From assembly GCA_016710135.1 (NCBI GenBank), contig JADJLM010000001.1, positions 682,001 through 746,000 of the forward strand: a DNA stretch of 64,000 nt, in the 5' to 3' direction. Numbering within the stretch: position 1 is the stretch's first letter; each line of letters starts with the position of its first letter. Made by a program: the position numbers and the translations under genes. The notes beneath the pieces were generated by a model. That model was not told the origin of the DNA. It searched no databases and saw only the letters and a program-made list of their open reading frames with translations. Shown piece by piece: positions 55,876-64,000 of the stretch. The stretch is from Nitrosomonas sp. Its GTDB lineage: Bacteria; Pseudomonadota; Gammaproteobacteria; Burkholderiales; Nitrosomonadaceae.

Positions 55876-56569
55876 AAAGAATCGTCGAATCCAAAGCGAT
55901 AAACAGCCTATTGTACAAGCAACTGCTTTAAATAAAATGATCGCTTTAGGTGATAAACCCTTGATCATTTTACAGGATGTCAATCTTCAAGTCAGTGCCG
56001 GGGAATCGGTCGCTATTGTTGGCGCATCAGGTTCTGGTAAATCAACGCTACTGGGTTTGCTCGCAGGACTCGATGTGCCGACGAGTGGTCAAGTTTTTCT
56101 GGATAGTGAACCTATTTTTCTGCTTGATGAAGATCAGCGTGCTTCGCTTCGTTCACGATTACTCGGTTTTATGTTTCAGTCTTTTCAATTGTTACCTGCG
56201 TTAACTGCCATGGAAAATGTGATGTTACCGATAGAGCTCTCTGGGCAAGATTCCGCCCAACAATTGGCCCAAGCTTTGCTCGAGAGGGTAGGCTTAGGTG
56301 CACGTTTTGACCATTATCCTAGGCAGCTTTCTGGAGGTGAGCAACAACGCGTTGCGATTGCCAGAGCTTTTGTGACTCAGCCCAAATTGTTGTTTGCTGA
56401 TGAACCAACAGGAAATTTAGATTCAGAAACAGGAAAACAGATTATTGAATTAATGTTTGAACTCAATAAAGAAAAAGGGACGACACTAATACTGGTTACC
56501 CATGATGAAGCTTTGTCGAATCGATGCGATCGGAAAATCAAAATGGTTGGCGGTCGAATTATCGATTGA
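55856..56569 (+). CDS. ybbA: LolD/YbbA-type ABC ATPase
   Basis: A 237-residue ATPase of the MacB/LolD/YbbA exporter group. It has Walker A VGASGSGKST, the signature LSGGEQQR and Walker B LLFADEPTGNLDSE. The homologous part starts near residue 19; the only ATG before it is 55856, which lies inside the divergent tesA coding region and has a weak ribosome site. The permease (YbbP) that normally follows is missing here; an RND efflux pair follows instead. It may pair with a permease elsewhere. Confidence 0.85.
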   Translation: MLSNIFIKNRRIQSDKQPIVQATALNKMIALGDKPLIILQDVNLQVSAGESVAIVGASGSGKSTLLGLLAGLDVPTSGQVFLDSEPIFLLDEDQRASLRSRLLGFMFQSFQLLPALTAMENVMLPIELSGQDSAQQLAQALLERVGLGARFDHYPRQLSGGEQQRVAIARAFVTQPKLLFADEPTGNLDSETGKQIIELMFELNKEKGTTLILVTHDEALSNRCDRKIKMVGGRIID

Positions 56570-56603
56570 GTCGTTGATTTGATCGTTTACGGCACATTAG
56601 GTA

Positions 56604-57854
56604 TTGGACGTGGCTGAGATTAACGGCAGCAGCAAAGATAAGGGACGATTCAAGCGGTTCTTTCTCAAATGGGTTGTCGTGGGTGTGGTTATTGCGATCA
56701 TTATATTGAGTAAGCAACATTTTGATCGCACTCCTAAATCGAATGAAACTAAACCGAAAAATACGGTGGCAGTGATATTATCGCGCGTTGAGCAGCAGCC
56801 AGTAGCAATTCAGATTAAGGTTAAAGGAACGGTACTTCCGAAGCAGACCATTGTAGTACGCCCACAATTGAGCGCTGTCATTAAATCTGTTCACATCAAA
56901 GAGGGGCAGTTTGTAAAGCAAGGTGATAAGCTGTTTTCTTTCGATACGCGGGACCGAGAAGCGAATCTTGCGAAATCGAATGCTCAGCTATCAAAAACCA
57001 AAGCTGAATTAGCGATAGCGCAACGTAGCTATCATCGTCAGCAAGCGTTATTTAGGAAGAATTTTATTTCACAAGCGATGTTAGATGTTGCGAGAAATCA
57101 AGTTGAGTTACTCCAAAATCAGCTTAAATTTGATCAAGCTGCTATTCAGGCAGATCAGGTGAGTTTGAGCTATGGAGAAATTTATGCGCCGATCAGTGGG
57201 CGAGTTGGTAGTATACCGTTCTTCCCCGGTAGCATAGTTCATCCTGAGATACCCCAGTTAGTAAGTATAGTGCAACTTGATCCGATTCAAGTGAGTTTTG
57301 CGCTTCCAGAAACTGAATTAAATTTATTGCGACGGCCACTAACATCAGACCAAATTAAAGCTGTCGTGCAATTTGGGTCATCAGGTGAGGAAACGCGTGA
57401 AGGAAAAATTGTTTTTATTGACAACGCGATCGATACGGCAAGTGGCACGATTCAAATTAAAGCTGAGCTTGCAAACGCAGATGGAAAACTTTGGCCTGGT
57501 ATGTATGTTGAAGTAGTCCTTATCAAGCAGTGGATACCTGATGCTATTGTTATCCCAGTGCAGGCGGTTCAATCAGGCCCAATGGGTCACTATGTATTTG
57601 TGATCGACACAACCGATAAGGTTATTATGCAACCAATAGTTGTAAGATCGATTCAGGAAGGCATCGCGATTATTGATGGCCTCGATCCTGGTTATTGTGT
57701 TGTCGTAGAAGGCGCTCATGCACTTCGTTCAGGGAGTAAGATTAGTGAAAACTCATTAACGCAGTCGAACGGCAACATTTGTAAGCGGATCGAGCTTACT
57801 GAGTCTTCGCATTCTACGAGTGAGGCAGGAATGCGGCGGTCTGCACAACCTTAG
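56604..57854 (+). CDS. RND efflux membrane-fusion protein
   Basis: Periplasmic adaptor that joins an RND pump to an outer-membrane channel. The 416-residue protein has an N-terminal membrane anchor (about residues 23-41, WVVVGVVIAIIIL), a split lipoyl domain (VVRPQLSAVIKSVHIKEGQF ... IYAPISGRVGSIPFFPGSIV), an alpha-hairpin (AELAIAQRSYHRQQALFRKN) and beta-barrel domains, as in MdtA/MexA. The start is TTG 56604 or GTG 56610; no ATG is available. The pump gene follows after 7 bp. Confidence 0.9.
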   Translation: MDVAEINGSSKDKGRFKRFFLKWVVVGVVIAIIILSKQHFDRTPKSNETKPKNTVAVILSRVEQQPVAIQIKVKGTVLPKQTIVVRPQLSAVIKSVHIKEGQFVKQGDKLFSFDTRDREANLAKSNAQLSKTKAELAIAQRSYHRQQALFRKNFISQAMLDVARNQVELLQNQLKFDQAAIQADQVSLSYGEIYAPISGRVGSIPFFPGSIVHPEIPQLVSIVQLDPIQVSFALPETELNLLRRPLTSDQIKAVVQFGSSGEETREGKIVFIDNAIDTASGTIQIKAELANADGKLWPGMYVEVVLIKQWIPDAIVIPVQAVQSGPMGHYVFVIDTTDKVIMQPIVVRSIQEGIAIIDGLDPGYCVVVEGAHALRSGSKISENSLTQSNGNICKRIELTESSHSTSEAGMRRSAQP

Positions 57855-57861
57855 GTGATCG

Positions 57862-60800
57862 ATGAATCTCGCAGCATTGTGTATTCGACGCCCAATTATG
57901 ACGGTTCTTCTGTCGTTGACCGCAGTGGTTCTTGGTCTAACTGCTTACAGTGGAATTCCGATTGCTGCATTGCCCAGCTATGACACCCCAACTATCACGG
58001 TAAGCGCAGTACTTCCGGGTGCAAGTCCTGAAACCATGGCTGCAGCGGTTGCAACCCCACTGGAGCGTCAGTTTTCTTCAATAGCCGATTTATCCACAAC
58101 CAGCTCGACGAGTACTCAAGGTAATACACAGATTACTCTAGAGTTTAATCAGGGTCGTGATATGGATAGTGCCGCTATTGATGTTCAAGCTGCATTACTG
58201 CGGGCGCAACGGGCCTTGCCGATTGAAATGACGACAATGCCATCCTATCGAAAGATAAATCCTGCCGATACTACGATCGCTATTCTTTCTCTCACCTCAG
58301 AAACCTTGCCTTTTTCTGAATTAAACCAGCTTGCGGATAAATTAATCATTCCTGCCTTGTCAACACTACCTGGAATTGGTGAAGTTCGGATCAGTGGTCA
58401 GAAAAAGTTTGCAGTCCGAATTCGTGTAAATCCGCTCATGCTTGCTGCACGTAACTTGACGATTGATGATATTGCTAAAGTCATCACCGATGCGAACCCT
58501 AATTCTCCGCTTGGTACCCTAGACGGTGCGCGTCAGACACTTACCATACAAGCGAATCGTCAATTAGCGCATGCAGTCGATTTTGCTAACCTGATTGTCT
58601 CGGCAGATGAGAATGGGCGATTGATCCGATTGTCTGAACTTGCAGTAGTTGAGAATAGTTTTGAGTCTGTAAAGACGGCGAGCTGGACCAATGGGCAACC
58701 ATCCATCGCGTTGTTAATTTATGCACAACCTGGTGCTAACGTTGTTGCTGCTGTCGATGCCATAAAAAGGGGGTTATCAGGAATTAACGCCCAATTACCA
58801 GCGTCAGCGCAGGTATCATTTTATTTGGATCGTTCTCAATCCATTCGTGAAGCAATTTTTGATGTGCAATTTGCCTTCGGGCTTACCGTAGGCCTAGTCA
58901 TTTTAGTGATGTTTCTGTTTTTACGGAAGCCTAATGTCACTTTGATTCCAGCTTTATCGCTACCAATTTCATTATTATGCTCAATTGCTCTGATGCGCCT
59001 ATTGGGTTATACGTTGGATAACATTTCGTTACTAGCAATTACACTCGCAGTGGGCTTGGTTGTTGATGACGCAATTGTGGTTCTGGAAAATATTGTTCGA
59101 TATATCGAAAAAGGCTTTCCCCCAATAGAAGCTGCATTGCTCGGTTCAAAAGAAATTACATTTACCATTTTTTCAATATCGATTTCGCTTGTTGCAGTTT
59201 TTATTCCAATATTTTTTATGCCAGGCGTAATCGGCATGATGTTCCATGAATTTGCTGCAGTGGTAAGTATAGCTGTATTGGTGTCGGCGATTGTCTCATT
59301 GACTTTGGTGCCGATGTTAGCAAGTCGGTACCTGGTACAGCACAACGCTTCAGCGAAGATATTAGCACTGACTCAATGGTTTGAATTAGGATTTAAACGA
59401 CTTCTAATCGCGTATGAATACTTATTGGATTGGGCATTAACCCATCGTCGGATCGTACTGTTAATTGCTGCAAGCACGCTAATGTTGACTGTCGTTCTCT
59501 TTGTGGTCTTGCCTAAAGGTTTCTTTCCTGAAGAAGACACCGGTAGGATTATGATTGTCATTGAAGCTGCTGAGGATATTTCTTTTCCAGCAATGGTTGA
59601 GTTGGTTCGACAAACTATGGAAAAGATTAGATCGAATCCCCTGATCGATAACAGTGTTGCATTTACTGAAGGTGCAGTAAACAACGCGCGCATGTTTGTT
59701 GGATTAATTCCCCGCAGTGAGCGTCCCTCAATGACAGAGGTTGTCCAGATTCTGCGTACTGAAACTCAATCGATTCCAGGCGTGAATGTTTTTATAACAC
59801 CGACTCAGCATTTAAGACTGGGGAGCATGCCGAGTAAAAGTAGATATCAATATGTGATGCGCAGCGTTCATAGCGAAGAATTACAGACCGCCGCAACCTT
59901 GATGACCGATCAAATGCGTAAACATCCTGTATTTCGTGATGTAGCTAATGACCTTAAACTTAAAGGATTACAGGCGCGTTTGGAGATTGATCGTGATAAA
60001 GCGAATCAACTGGGAATTGATATGGCTTCAATTCGTACCGCTTTATACAGTGCATTTGGGGAGAGGCAAGTCTCGACAATTTATACATCCAGTGATAGCT
60101 ATCGGGTTATTTTGGAAGTAGCTGATGTTTTCCGGGAAGATGAGCAGGCATTGAATAATCTACACTTGCGAGCACAAACTGGGCGCCTAATCCCCTTATC
60201 GAGCATCGCTAAAATAAACCGTGAAGTAGGTCCGCTGAGCGTGAATCATGTGAATCAGCTTGAATCGATCACACTATCGTTTAATCTTTCAGTAGGTTCA
60301 GCACTCGGAGACGCAACTCAATTAATCAAACAGTTTGAGCGAGAGATTCAATTGTCTTCATCCGTATTAACTAATTTTGCAGGCGATGCAGCCGCTTTTC
60401 AATCAACTCAAGTAAGTCAGTTGGTGCTCATTATGGCTGCTTTATTGGTGATTTATGTTTTATTGGGCGTGTTGTATGAAAGTTTTATTCAGCCGATCAC
60501 TATTCTTGCTGGATTGCCCTCTGCTGCAGTTGGCGCATTAGGTATTTTATGGCTATTTGATATGGAGCTATCGGTAATTGCCATGATCGGAATTCTTTTA
60601 TTGATTGGAATTGTCAAAAAAAATGCGATTATGATGATCGATTTTGCTTTGGATGCGCAGCGTAGGTTGAATATGGTTCCTCATCAAGCGATTCGAACTG
60701 CTTGCTTACTCCGCTTTCGCCCTATCATGATGACAACACTAGCAGCATTAATGGGGGCGTTACCGATAGCGATCGGTTTCGGAGCGGGTGCCGAGTTACG

Positions 60801-60918
60801 TCAACCTCTTGGTTTAACCGTTGTAGGCGGATTGATCTTTTCTCAGTTGATTACTTTGATTATTACACCGGTTATCTATCTATATCTCGATCCTGATTCC
60901 AAAAAAATTAGAGGATAA
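57862..60918 (+). CDS. RND multidrug efflux pump (MdtB/AcrB-like)
   Basis: A 1018-residue proton-driven inner-membrane transporter with twelve membrane helices and two large periplasmic loops. It begins NLAALCIRRPIMTVLLSLTA, shows the TM4 proton-relay Asp pair in GLVVDDAIVVLENI and ends LITLIITPVIYLYLD. GIVKKNAIMMIDFALDAQR is typical of the HAE1/MdtB branch. Drugs, bile-like compounds or metabolites are possible substrates; none can be chosen from sequence. No outer-membrane channel gene is adjacent. Confidence 0.93.
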   Translation: MNLAALCIRRPIMTVLLSLTAVVLGLTAYSGIPIAALPSYDTPTITVSAVLPGASPETMAAAVATPLERQFSSIADLSTTSSTSTQGNTQITLEFNQGRDMDSAAIDVQAALLRAQRALPIEMTTMPSYRKINPADTTIAILSLTSETLPFSELNQLADKLIIPALSTLPGIGEVRISGQKKFAVRIRVNPLMLAARNLTIDDIAKVITDANPNSPLGTLDGARQTLTIQANRQLAHAVDFANLIVSADENGRLIRLSELAVVENSFESVKTASWTNGQPSIALLIYAQPGANVVAAVDAIKRGLSGINAQLPASAQVSFYLDRSQSIREAIFDVQFAFGLTVGLVILVMFLFLRKPNVTLIPALSLPISLLCSIALMRLLGYTLDNISLLAITLAVGLVVDDAIVVLENIVRYIEKGFPPIEAALLGSKEITFTIFSISISLVAVFIPIFFMPGVIGMMFHEFAAVVSIAVLVSAIVSLTLVPMLASRYLVQHNASAKILALTQWFELGFKRLLIAYEYLLDWALTHRRIVLLIAASTLMLTVVLFVVLPKGFFPEEDTGRIMIVIEAAEDISFPAMVELVRQTMEKIRSNPLIDNSVAFTEGAVNNARMFVGLIPRSERPSMTEVVQILRTETQSIPGVNVFITPTQHLRLGSMPSKSRYQYVMRSVHSEELQTAATLMTDQMRKHPVFRDVANDLKLKGLQARLEIDRDKANQLGIDMASIRTALYSAFGERQVSTIYTSSDSYRVILEVADVFREDEQALNNLHLRAQTGRLIPLSSIAKINREVGPLSVNHVNQLESITLSFNLSVGSALGDATQLIKQFEREIQLSSSVLTNFAGDAAAFQSTQVSQLVLIMAALLVIYVLLGVLYESFIQPITILAGLPSAAVGALGILWLFDMELSVIAMIGILLLIGIVKKNAIMMIDFALDAQRRLNMVPHQAIRTACLLRFRPIMMTTLAALMGALPIAIGFGAGAELRQPLGLTVVGGLIFSQLITLIITPVIYLYLDPDSKKIRG

Positions 60919-61035
60919 TCATAGAAAAGCAGTATTTTTCATGCCTATCTTTGCTGCGTTTTTAGGTCAAATGTAATAGAATTATCGATTATTGAATTGT
61001 GCTCCTTAGAAATTACCCACTCTTAAGATATTGAC

Positions 61036-61791
61036 ATGATTAAACTCGTTCTCCTGCGTCATGGAGAAAGTACTTGGAATAATGAAAATCGTTTTACAGG
61101 TTGGACCGATGTCGATTTAACGACAAGAGGTCAAGAAGAAGCGAAAGCCGCGGGAAGAATTTTGCATCAAAATGGATTTACTTTTGATGTTGCCTATACT
61201 TCTGTCCTTAAACGCGCAATCCGAACCTTATGGATCGTGTTGGATGAAATGGACCAGATGTGGATTCCAATTACACACTCTTGGCGATTGAATGAACGAC
61301 ACTACGGCGCGCTTCAAGGCTTAAATAAAGCTGAAACTGCTGCACGTTATGGTGATGAGCAAGTGCTTATTTGGCGACGAGGCTACGATATACTGCCACC
61401 TATCTTGACAGTTGATGATGAACGATATCCCGGATTTGATCCCCGTTATAGCAAATTAGCAAAAGAAGAAATTCCGTTAGCAGAAAGTTTAAAGGATACG
61501 GTTATTCGATTCTTGCCGTTCTGGAATGAAACTATCGTTCCTGATTTGCGAGCTGGGCGGAGTGTGATTATCGCGGCGCATGGCAACTCGCTCAGAGCAC
61601 TAATAAAGTATTTGGATAACGTTTCTGATAAAGCAATCGTCGATCGTAACATTCCGACAGGTATTCCATTAGTTTACGAGCTGGATAAGCAATTAAAGCC
61701 AATCAATAATTATTATTTAGGTAACCCAGCTGAGGTTGAAGAGGCAATGCTTGCAGTCGCGAATCAAGGTAAAGTTCACAAGAATATTTGA
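61036..61791 (+). CDS. gpmA: 2,3-bisphosphoglycerate-dependent phosphoglycerate mutase
   Basis: Glycolytic and gluconeogenic enzyme that moves phosphate between C3 and C2 of glycerate. The 251-residue protein has the phospho-His motif VLLRHGESTWNNENRFTGW, NERHYGALQGLNKAETA, and the second His in IIAAHGNSLRALIKYL. Autotrophic ammonia oxidisers need it for carbon flow from the Calvin cycle. It is followed by envC after 18 bp, an order also common in other beta-proteobacteria. Confidence 0.96.
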   Translation: MIKLVLLRHGESTWNNENRFTGWTDVDLTTRGQEEAKAAGRILHQNGFTFDVAYTSVLKRAIRTLWIVLDEMDQMWIPITHSWRLNERHYGALQGLNKAETAARYGDEQVLIWRRGYDILPPILTVDDERYPGFDPRYSKLAKEEIPLAESLKDTVIRFLPFWNETIVPDLRAGRSVIIAAHGNSLRALIKYLDNVSDKAIVDRNIPTGIPLVYELDKQLKPINNYYLGNPAEVEEAMLAVANQGKVHKNI

Positions 61792-61809
61792 TAAGTTCCA
61801 GCCTCTAAA

Positions 61810-63071
61810 ATGGAACAACTGTATCGTATTGGAAGAGCTTTGAGATACTGGTTTTTCAAGGCGATTCCTCTACTGGTAGTGTTAATGATTGCCTATCAAC
61901 CTTTTTTTCTTTTTACGCATGCCGATGCAGCACCGCAGCCAAGTAAAGAAGATTTATTGGCGTTACAAAATCGAATAAAAGTGCTTCAGGATGAATTGGC
62001 GACTAAAGAAGCACATAAAGTCGAGGCTGCTGATGCATTGCGAGAATCTGAGCGCGCAATCAGTGAAATCAATACTGTACTCGTGAAGCTTACGAAGCAA
62101 CAAACTGATGCAAATAAACGCTTAAATGAGCTTATGCACCAAACTCGTCAACTTGAAGAAGAGCTTAATCAACAAGCGGATCAGCTTAGTTCTTTACTGT
62201 ATCACCAATATATTAATAATCGACCCAGCAACTTCTATTTATTATTGAACCTACAAGATCCGAATCATATCGCTCGGAACCTTTATTACTACCGGTACTT
62301 AAAGCAAGCTCGTGTTGAAAGTATCGAACATTTGCAGCAGTATCTTCGTGATATCGAAACATTGAAGGGTGAGAGTCAAACTAAGCATGATGAAATTACT
62401 AAAATTCAAGCGGAGCAAATTCAACAAAAGAAAGTTTTAGATCAAGAGAAAGCCAAACGCGCGACGATTTTAGCAAACCTCTCTGAAAAATTATGCTGCA
62501 GCAGCGTGAATTAAGTAAGCTTAAAGATGATGAGCAACGCCTTACTAAGCTTGTTGAACAAATTAATCAATTACTTTCTTCTAAAACGAAGCGCGATAAC
62601 GATACAGCGAGAGCTCCAGCAAATGTTCCTTTATTGAATAACAAAACTCCCGATTCAACTGTGAGTGGTTATAACTTTGCTTCCCTAAGAGGTAAGTTAC
62701 GCTTACCAGTTCGGGGGGAACTTGTCAATCGGTTTGACAGTCCACGTCAGGAAGGGGGAATTAAATGGCGAGGCTTATTTATTCGTTCTAAAAATGGCAA
62801 TGAAGTAAAGGCGGTCGCAGGCGGTCAAGTAGTATTTGCTGATTGGTTAAGAGGGTTTGGCAATTTAATGATTGTTGATCATGGTAGTAGCTACATGAGT
62901 TTATATGGTTATAATGAAGCGATTTATAAACGGGTTGGTGATAAAGTACAAGGTGGGGATACCATTGCAATTGTAGGGAACAGCGGTGGATCGAGTGAAT
63001 CAGGTTTATACTTTGAATTACGACATCAGGGTAAACCGTTTGATCCGCTGACTTGGGTCAAAATAGAATGA
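61810..63071 (+). CDS. envC: Murein hydrolase activator EnvC, one frameshift
   Basis: Periplasmic activator of the division amidases. The N-terminal membrane segment/signal (KAIPLLVVLMIAYQPFFLF) is followed by a long coiled coil (to about residue 250) and a C-terminal LytM domain (SLRGKLRLPVRGELVNRFDS). The zinc ligands of active LytM peptidases are lost: KWRGLFIRS replaces the H-x3-D block and YFELRHQGKP retains only the last His, as expected for an activator. One base is missing in the A5 run 62484-62488; adding it restores SEKIMLQQRELSKLKDD. Joined length about 420 residues. It is followed 40 bp later by ctpA, a frequent neighbour. Confidence 0.92.
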
Positions 63072-63111
63072 ATTTGAGATTAATGATTATAGTCGATAGG
63101 TGAGGAAGTAA

Positions 63112-64000
63112 TGCATAAGCTTGTTAATAAAGTTAGCTTGGTTTTATTGGGTATTATCGCGGGGGTAATGATCAGCCTTAATTTTTCTGCAATCGCTGAT
63201 AAAACCCTAAAAGACGAGCTTCCGGCTCTTCCAATCGAAGAATTACGAGCATTTACTCAAGTTTTTGGTCGCATCAAGAGCGATTATGTTGAGCAGGTAG
63301 ATGATAAAAAATTGATTACTGAAGCGATTAATGGAATGCTCGTTGGACTGGATCCTCATTCTGCATATCTCGATAGTGAAGAATATAAAGAATTACAAAT
63401 TGGTACTCAGGGCGAATTCGGGGGACTCGGTATTCAAGTGACGATGGAAGATGGTCTGGTTAAAGTGATCTCACCAATTGAAGATACGCCTGCATTTCGA
63501 GCAGGCATTAAAACAGGTGATTTAATTATTAAACTGGATGATACCGCCGTAAAAGGAATGACACTAAATGAAGCAATTAAGCGAATGCGCGGTAAGCCAG
63601 ATACCTCTATCACTATTACGATTGCTCGGGAAGGTGAAATTGAACCTTTGGTTTTTACATTAGTTCGAGCCGTCATTAAAATTGAAAGTGTTCAATCAAA
63701 ATTAGTGGAGCCTGGCTATGGGTATTTGAGAATTACCCAATTCCAAGAACAAACAGGTGAGAATTTAGCGAAAGCAATTGATAAATTGTTTAAAGATAGC
63801 AAAATTCCGATGAAAGGGCTTGTTCTTGACTTACGCAATGACCCCGGTGGTCTATTAAATAGTGCAGTTGCAGTTTCAGCTGCTTTCCTGCCGGCCAACG
63901 CGTTGGTAGTCTATACTGAAGGACGTACTATGGATGCGAAAATGCGCCTATTAGCAAATCCTGAGTATTATTTGCGGGGACCTGGTAAAGATTATTTATT
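63112..64000 (+). CDS. ctpA: Carboxy-terminal processing protease (S41), cut by window end
   Basis: Periplasmic tail-specific protease. A signal anchor (HKLVNKVSLVLLGIIAGVMI) leads to the N-terminal helical part (YVEQVDDKKLITEAINGMLV, DPHSAYL), a PDZ domain with GEFGGLGIQVTMEDG and the start of the protease domain (GLVLDLRNDPGGLLNSAVAV). The catalytic Ser and Lys lie beyond the window. The start ATG 63112 follows GAGGAAG. It probably processes or degrades envelope proteins and, given envC next door, may take part in murein control; that is inference. Confidence 0.93.

Noticed and set aside
61810..63071. Programmed ribosomal frameshift at the A5 run in envC
   Set aside because: No slippery heptamer with a downstream structure, and many unrelated genes show the same single-base pattern.

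Overview
This AT-rich 64-kb window looks like chromosome from a Nitrosomonas-type betaproteobacterial ammonia oxidiser. The main evidence is an Rh50-type ammonium/ammonia channel of the kind known from Nitrosomonas europaea, a di-haem cytochrome c peroxidase, a CopD/cytochrome c fusion, a PEP-CTERM-like exported lipase, and beta-proteobacterial gene orders (aroQ-accB-accC-prmA-DUF3426; lptD-surA-pdxA-rsmA; tmk-holB). Most of the window is core genome. I see no prophage, CRISPR array, toxin-antitoxin pair or recognisable defence island.

Layout. 1-4.8 kb (minus): a Yej/Opp-type ABC importer ATPase and permease, then a DUF2130 coiled-coil protein. 5.1-8.3 kb: a CopD-cytochrome c-thioredoxin-like fusion facing a di-haem peroxidase across a shared terminator. 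8.4-11.5 kb: rppH, proS and a lytic transglycosylase. 11.5-15.3 kb (minus): a ferric-iron importer fbpABC with a Fur-like promoter. 15.5-16.6 kb: alanine dehydrogenase. 16.6-17.4 kb: a gene-poor stretch with a sigma-54-type promoter, an upstream palindrome and a compact structured transcript ending in a strong terminator, read here as a candidate small RNA. 17.4-21.7 kb: a membrane-anchored TPR protein, an IS481-family element with a perfect 8-bp target duplication sitting on the TPR stop codon, then DJ-1/PfpI and OsmC proteins. 21.7-26.0 kb (minus): DUF3426, prmA, accC, accB, aroQ. 26.35-29.5 kb: tRNA-Leu(CAG), rnr, rlmB. 29.5-34.6 kb: a Cyc2-like outer-membrane cytochrome-porin, a TonB-dependent receptor and Rh50. 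34.7-43.5 kb: a DinG/YoaA helicase, lptD-surA-pdxA-rsmA and corA. 43.5-48.6 kb: the PEP-CTERM-type lipase, a second candidate small RNA carrying an anti-Shine-Dalgarno stretch, acnA and a hexose-6-phosphate mutarotase. 48.6-55.2 kb: ampD, tmk, holB, rne and rluC. 55.2-61 kb: a TesA-like esterase and a YbbA ATPase with overlapping divergent starts, then an RND efflux pair. 61-64 kb: gpmA, envC and ctpA (cut by the window end).

Many conserved housekeeping genes (yejF, proS, prmA, accC, rnr, acnA, rne, envC and others) are each broken by one to three single-base indels, mostly in short homopolymers, and each continues cleanly in another frame. I read these as sequence errors in a draft assembly rather than real gene loss, and give each locus its full joined extent. 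The IS transposase is more heavily damaged and may be a real pseudogene.

Themes: iron and redox handling (Fbp importer, TonB receptor, Cyc2-like porin, peroxidase, CopD-cytochrome), envelope maintenance (LptD, SurA, EnvC, CtpA, AmpD, transglycosylase, RND pump) and RNA metabolism (RppH, RNase R, RNase E, RlmB, RluC). The least explained parts are the two intergenic RNA candidates and the cytochrome-porin.
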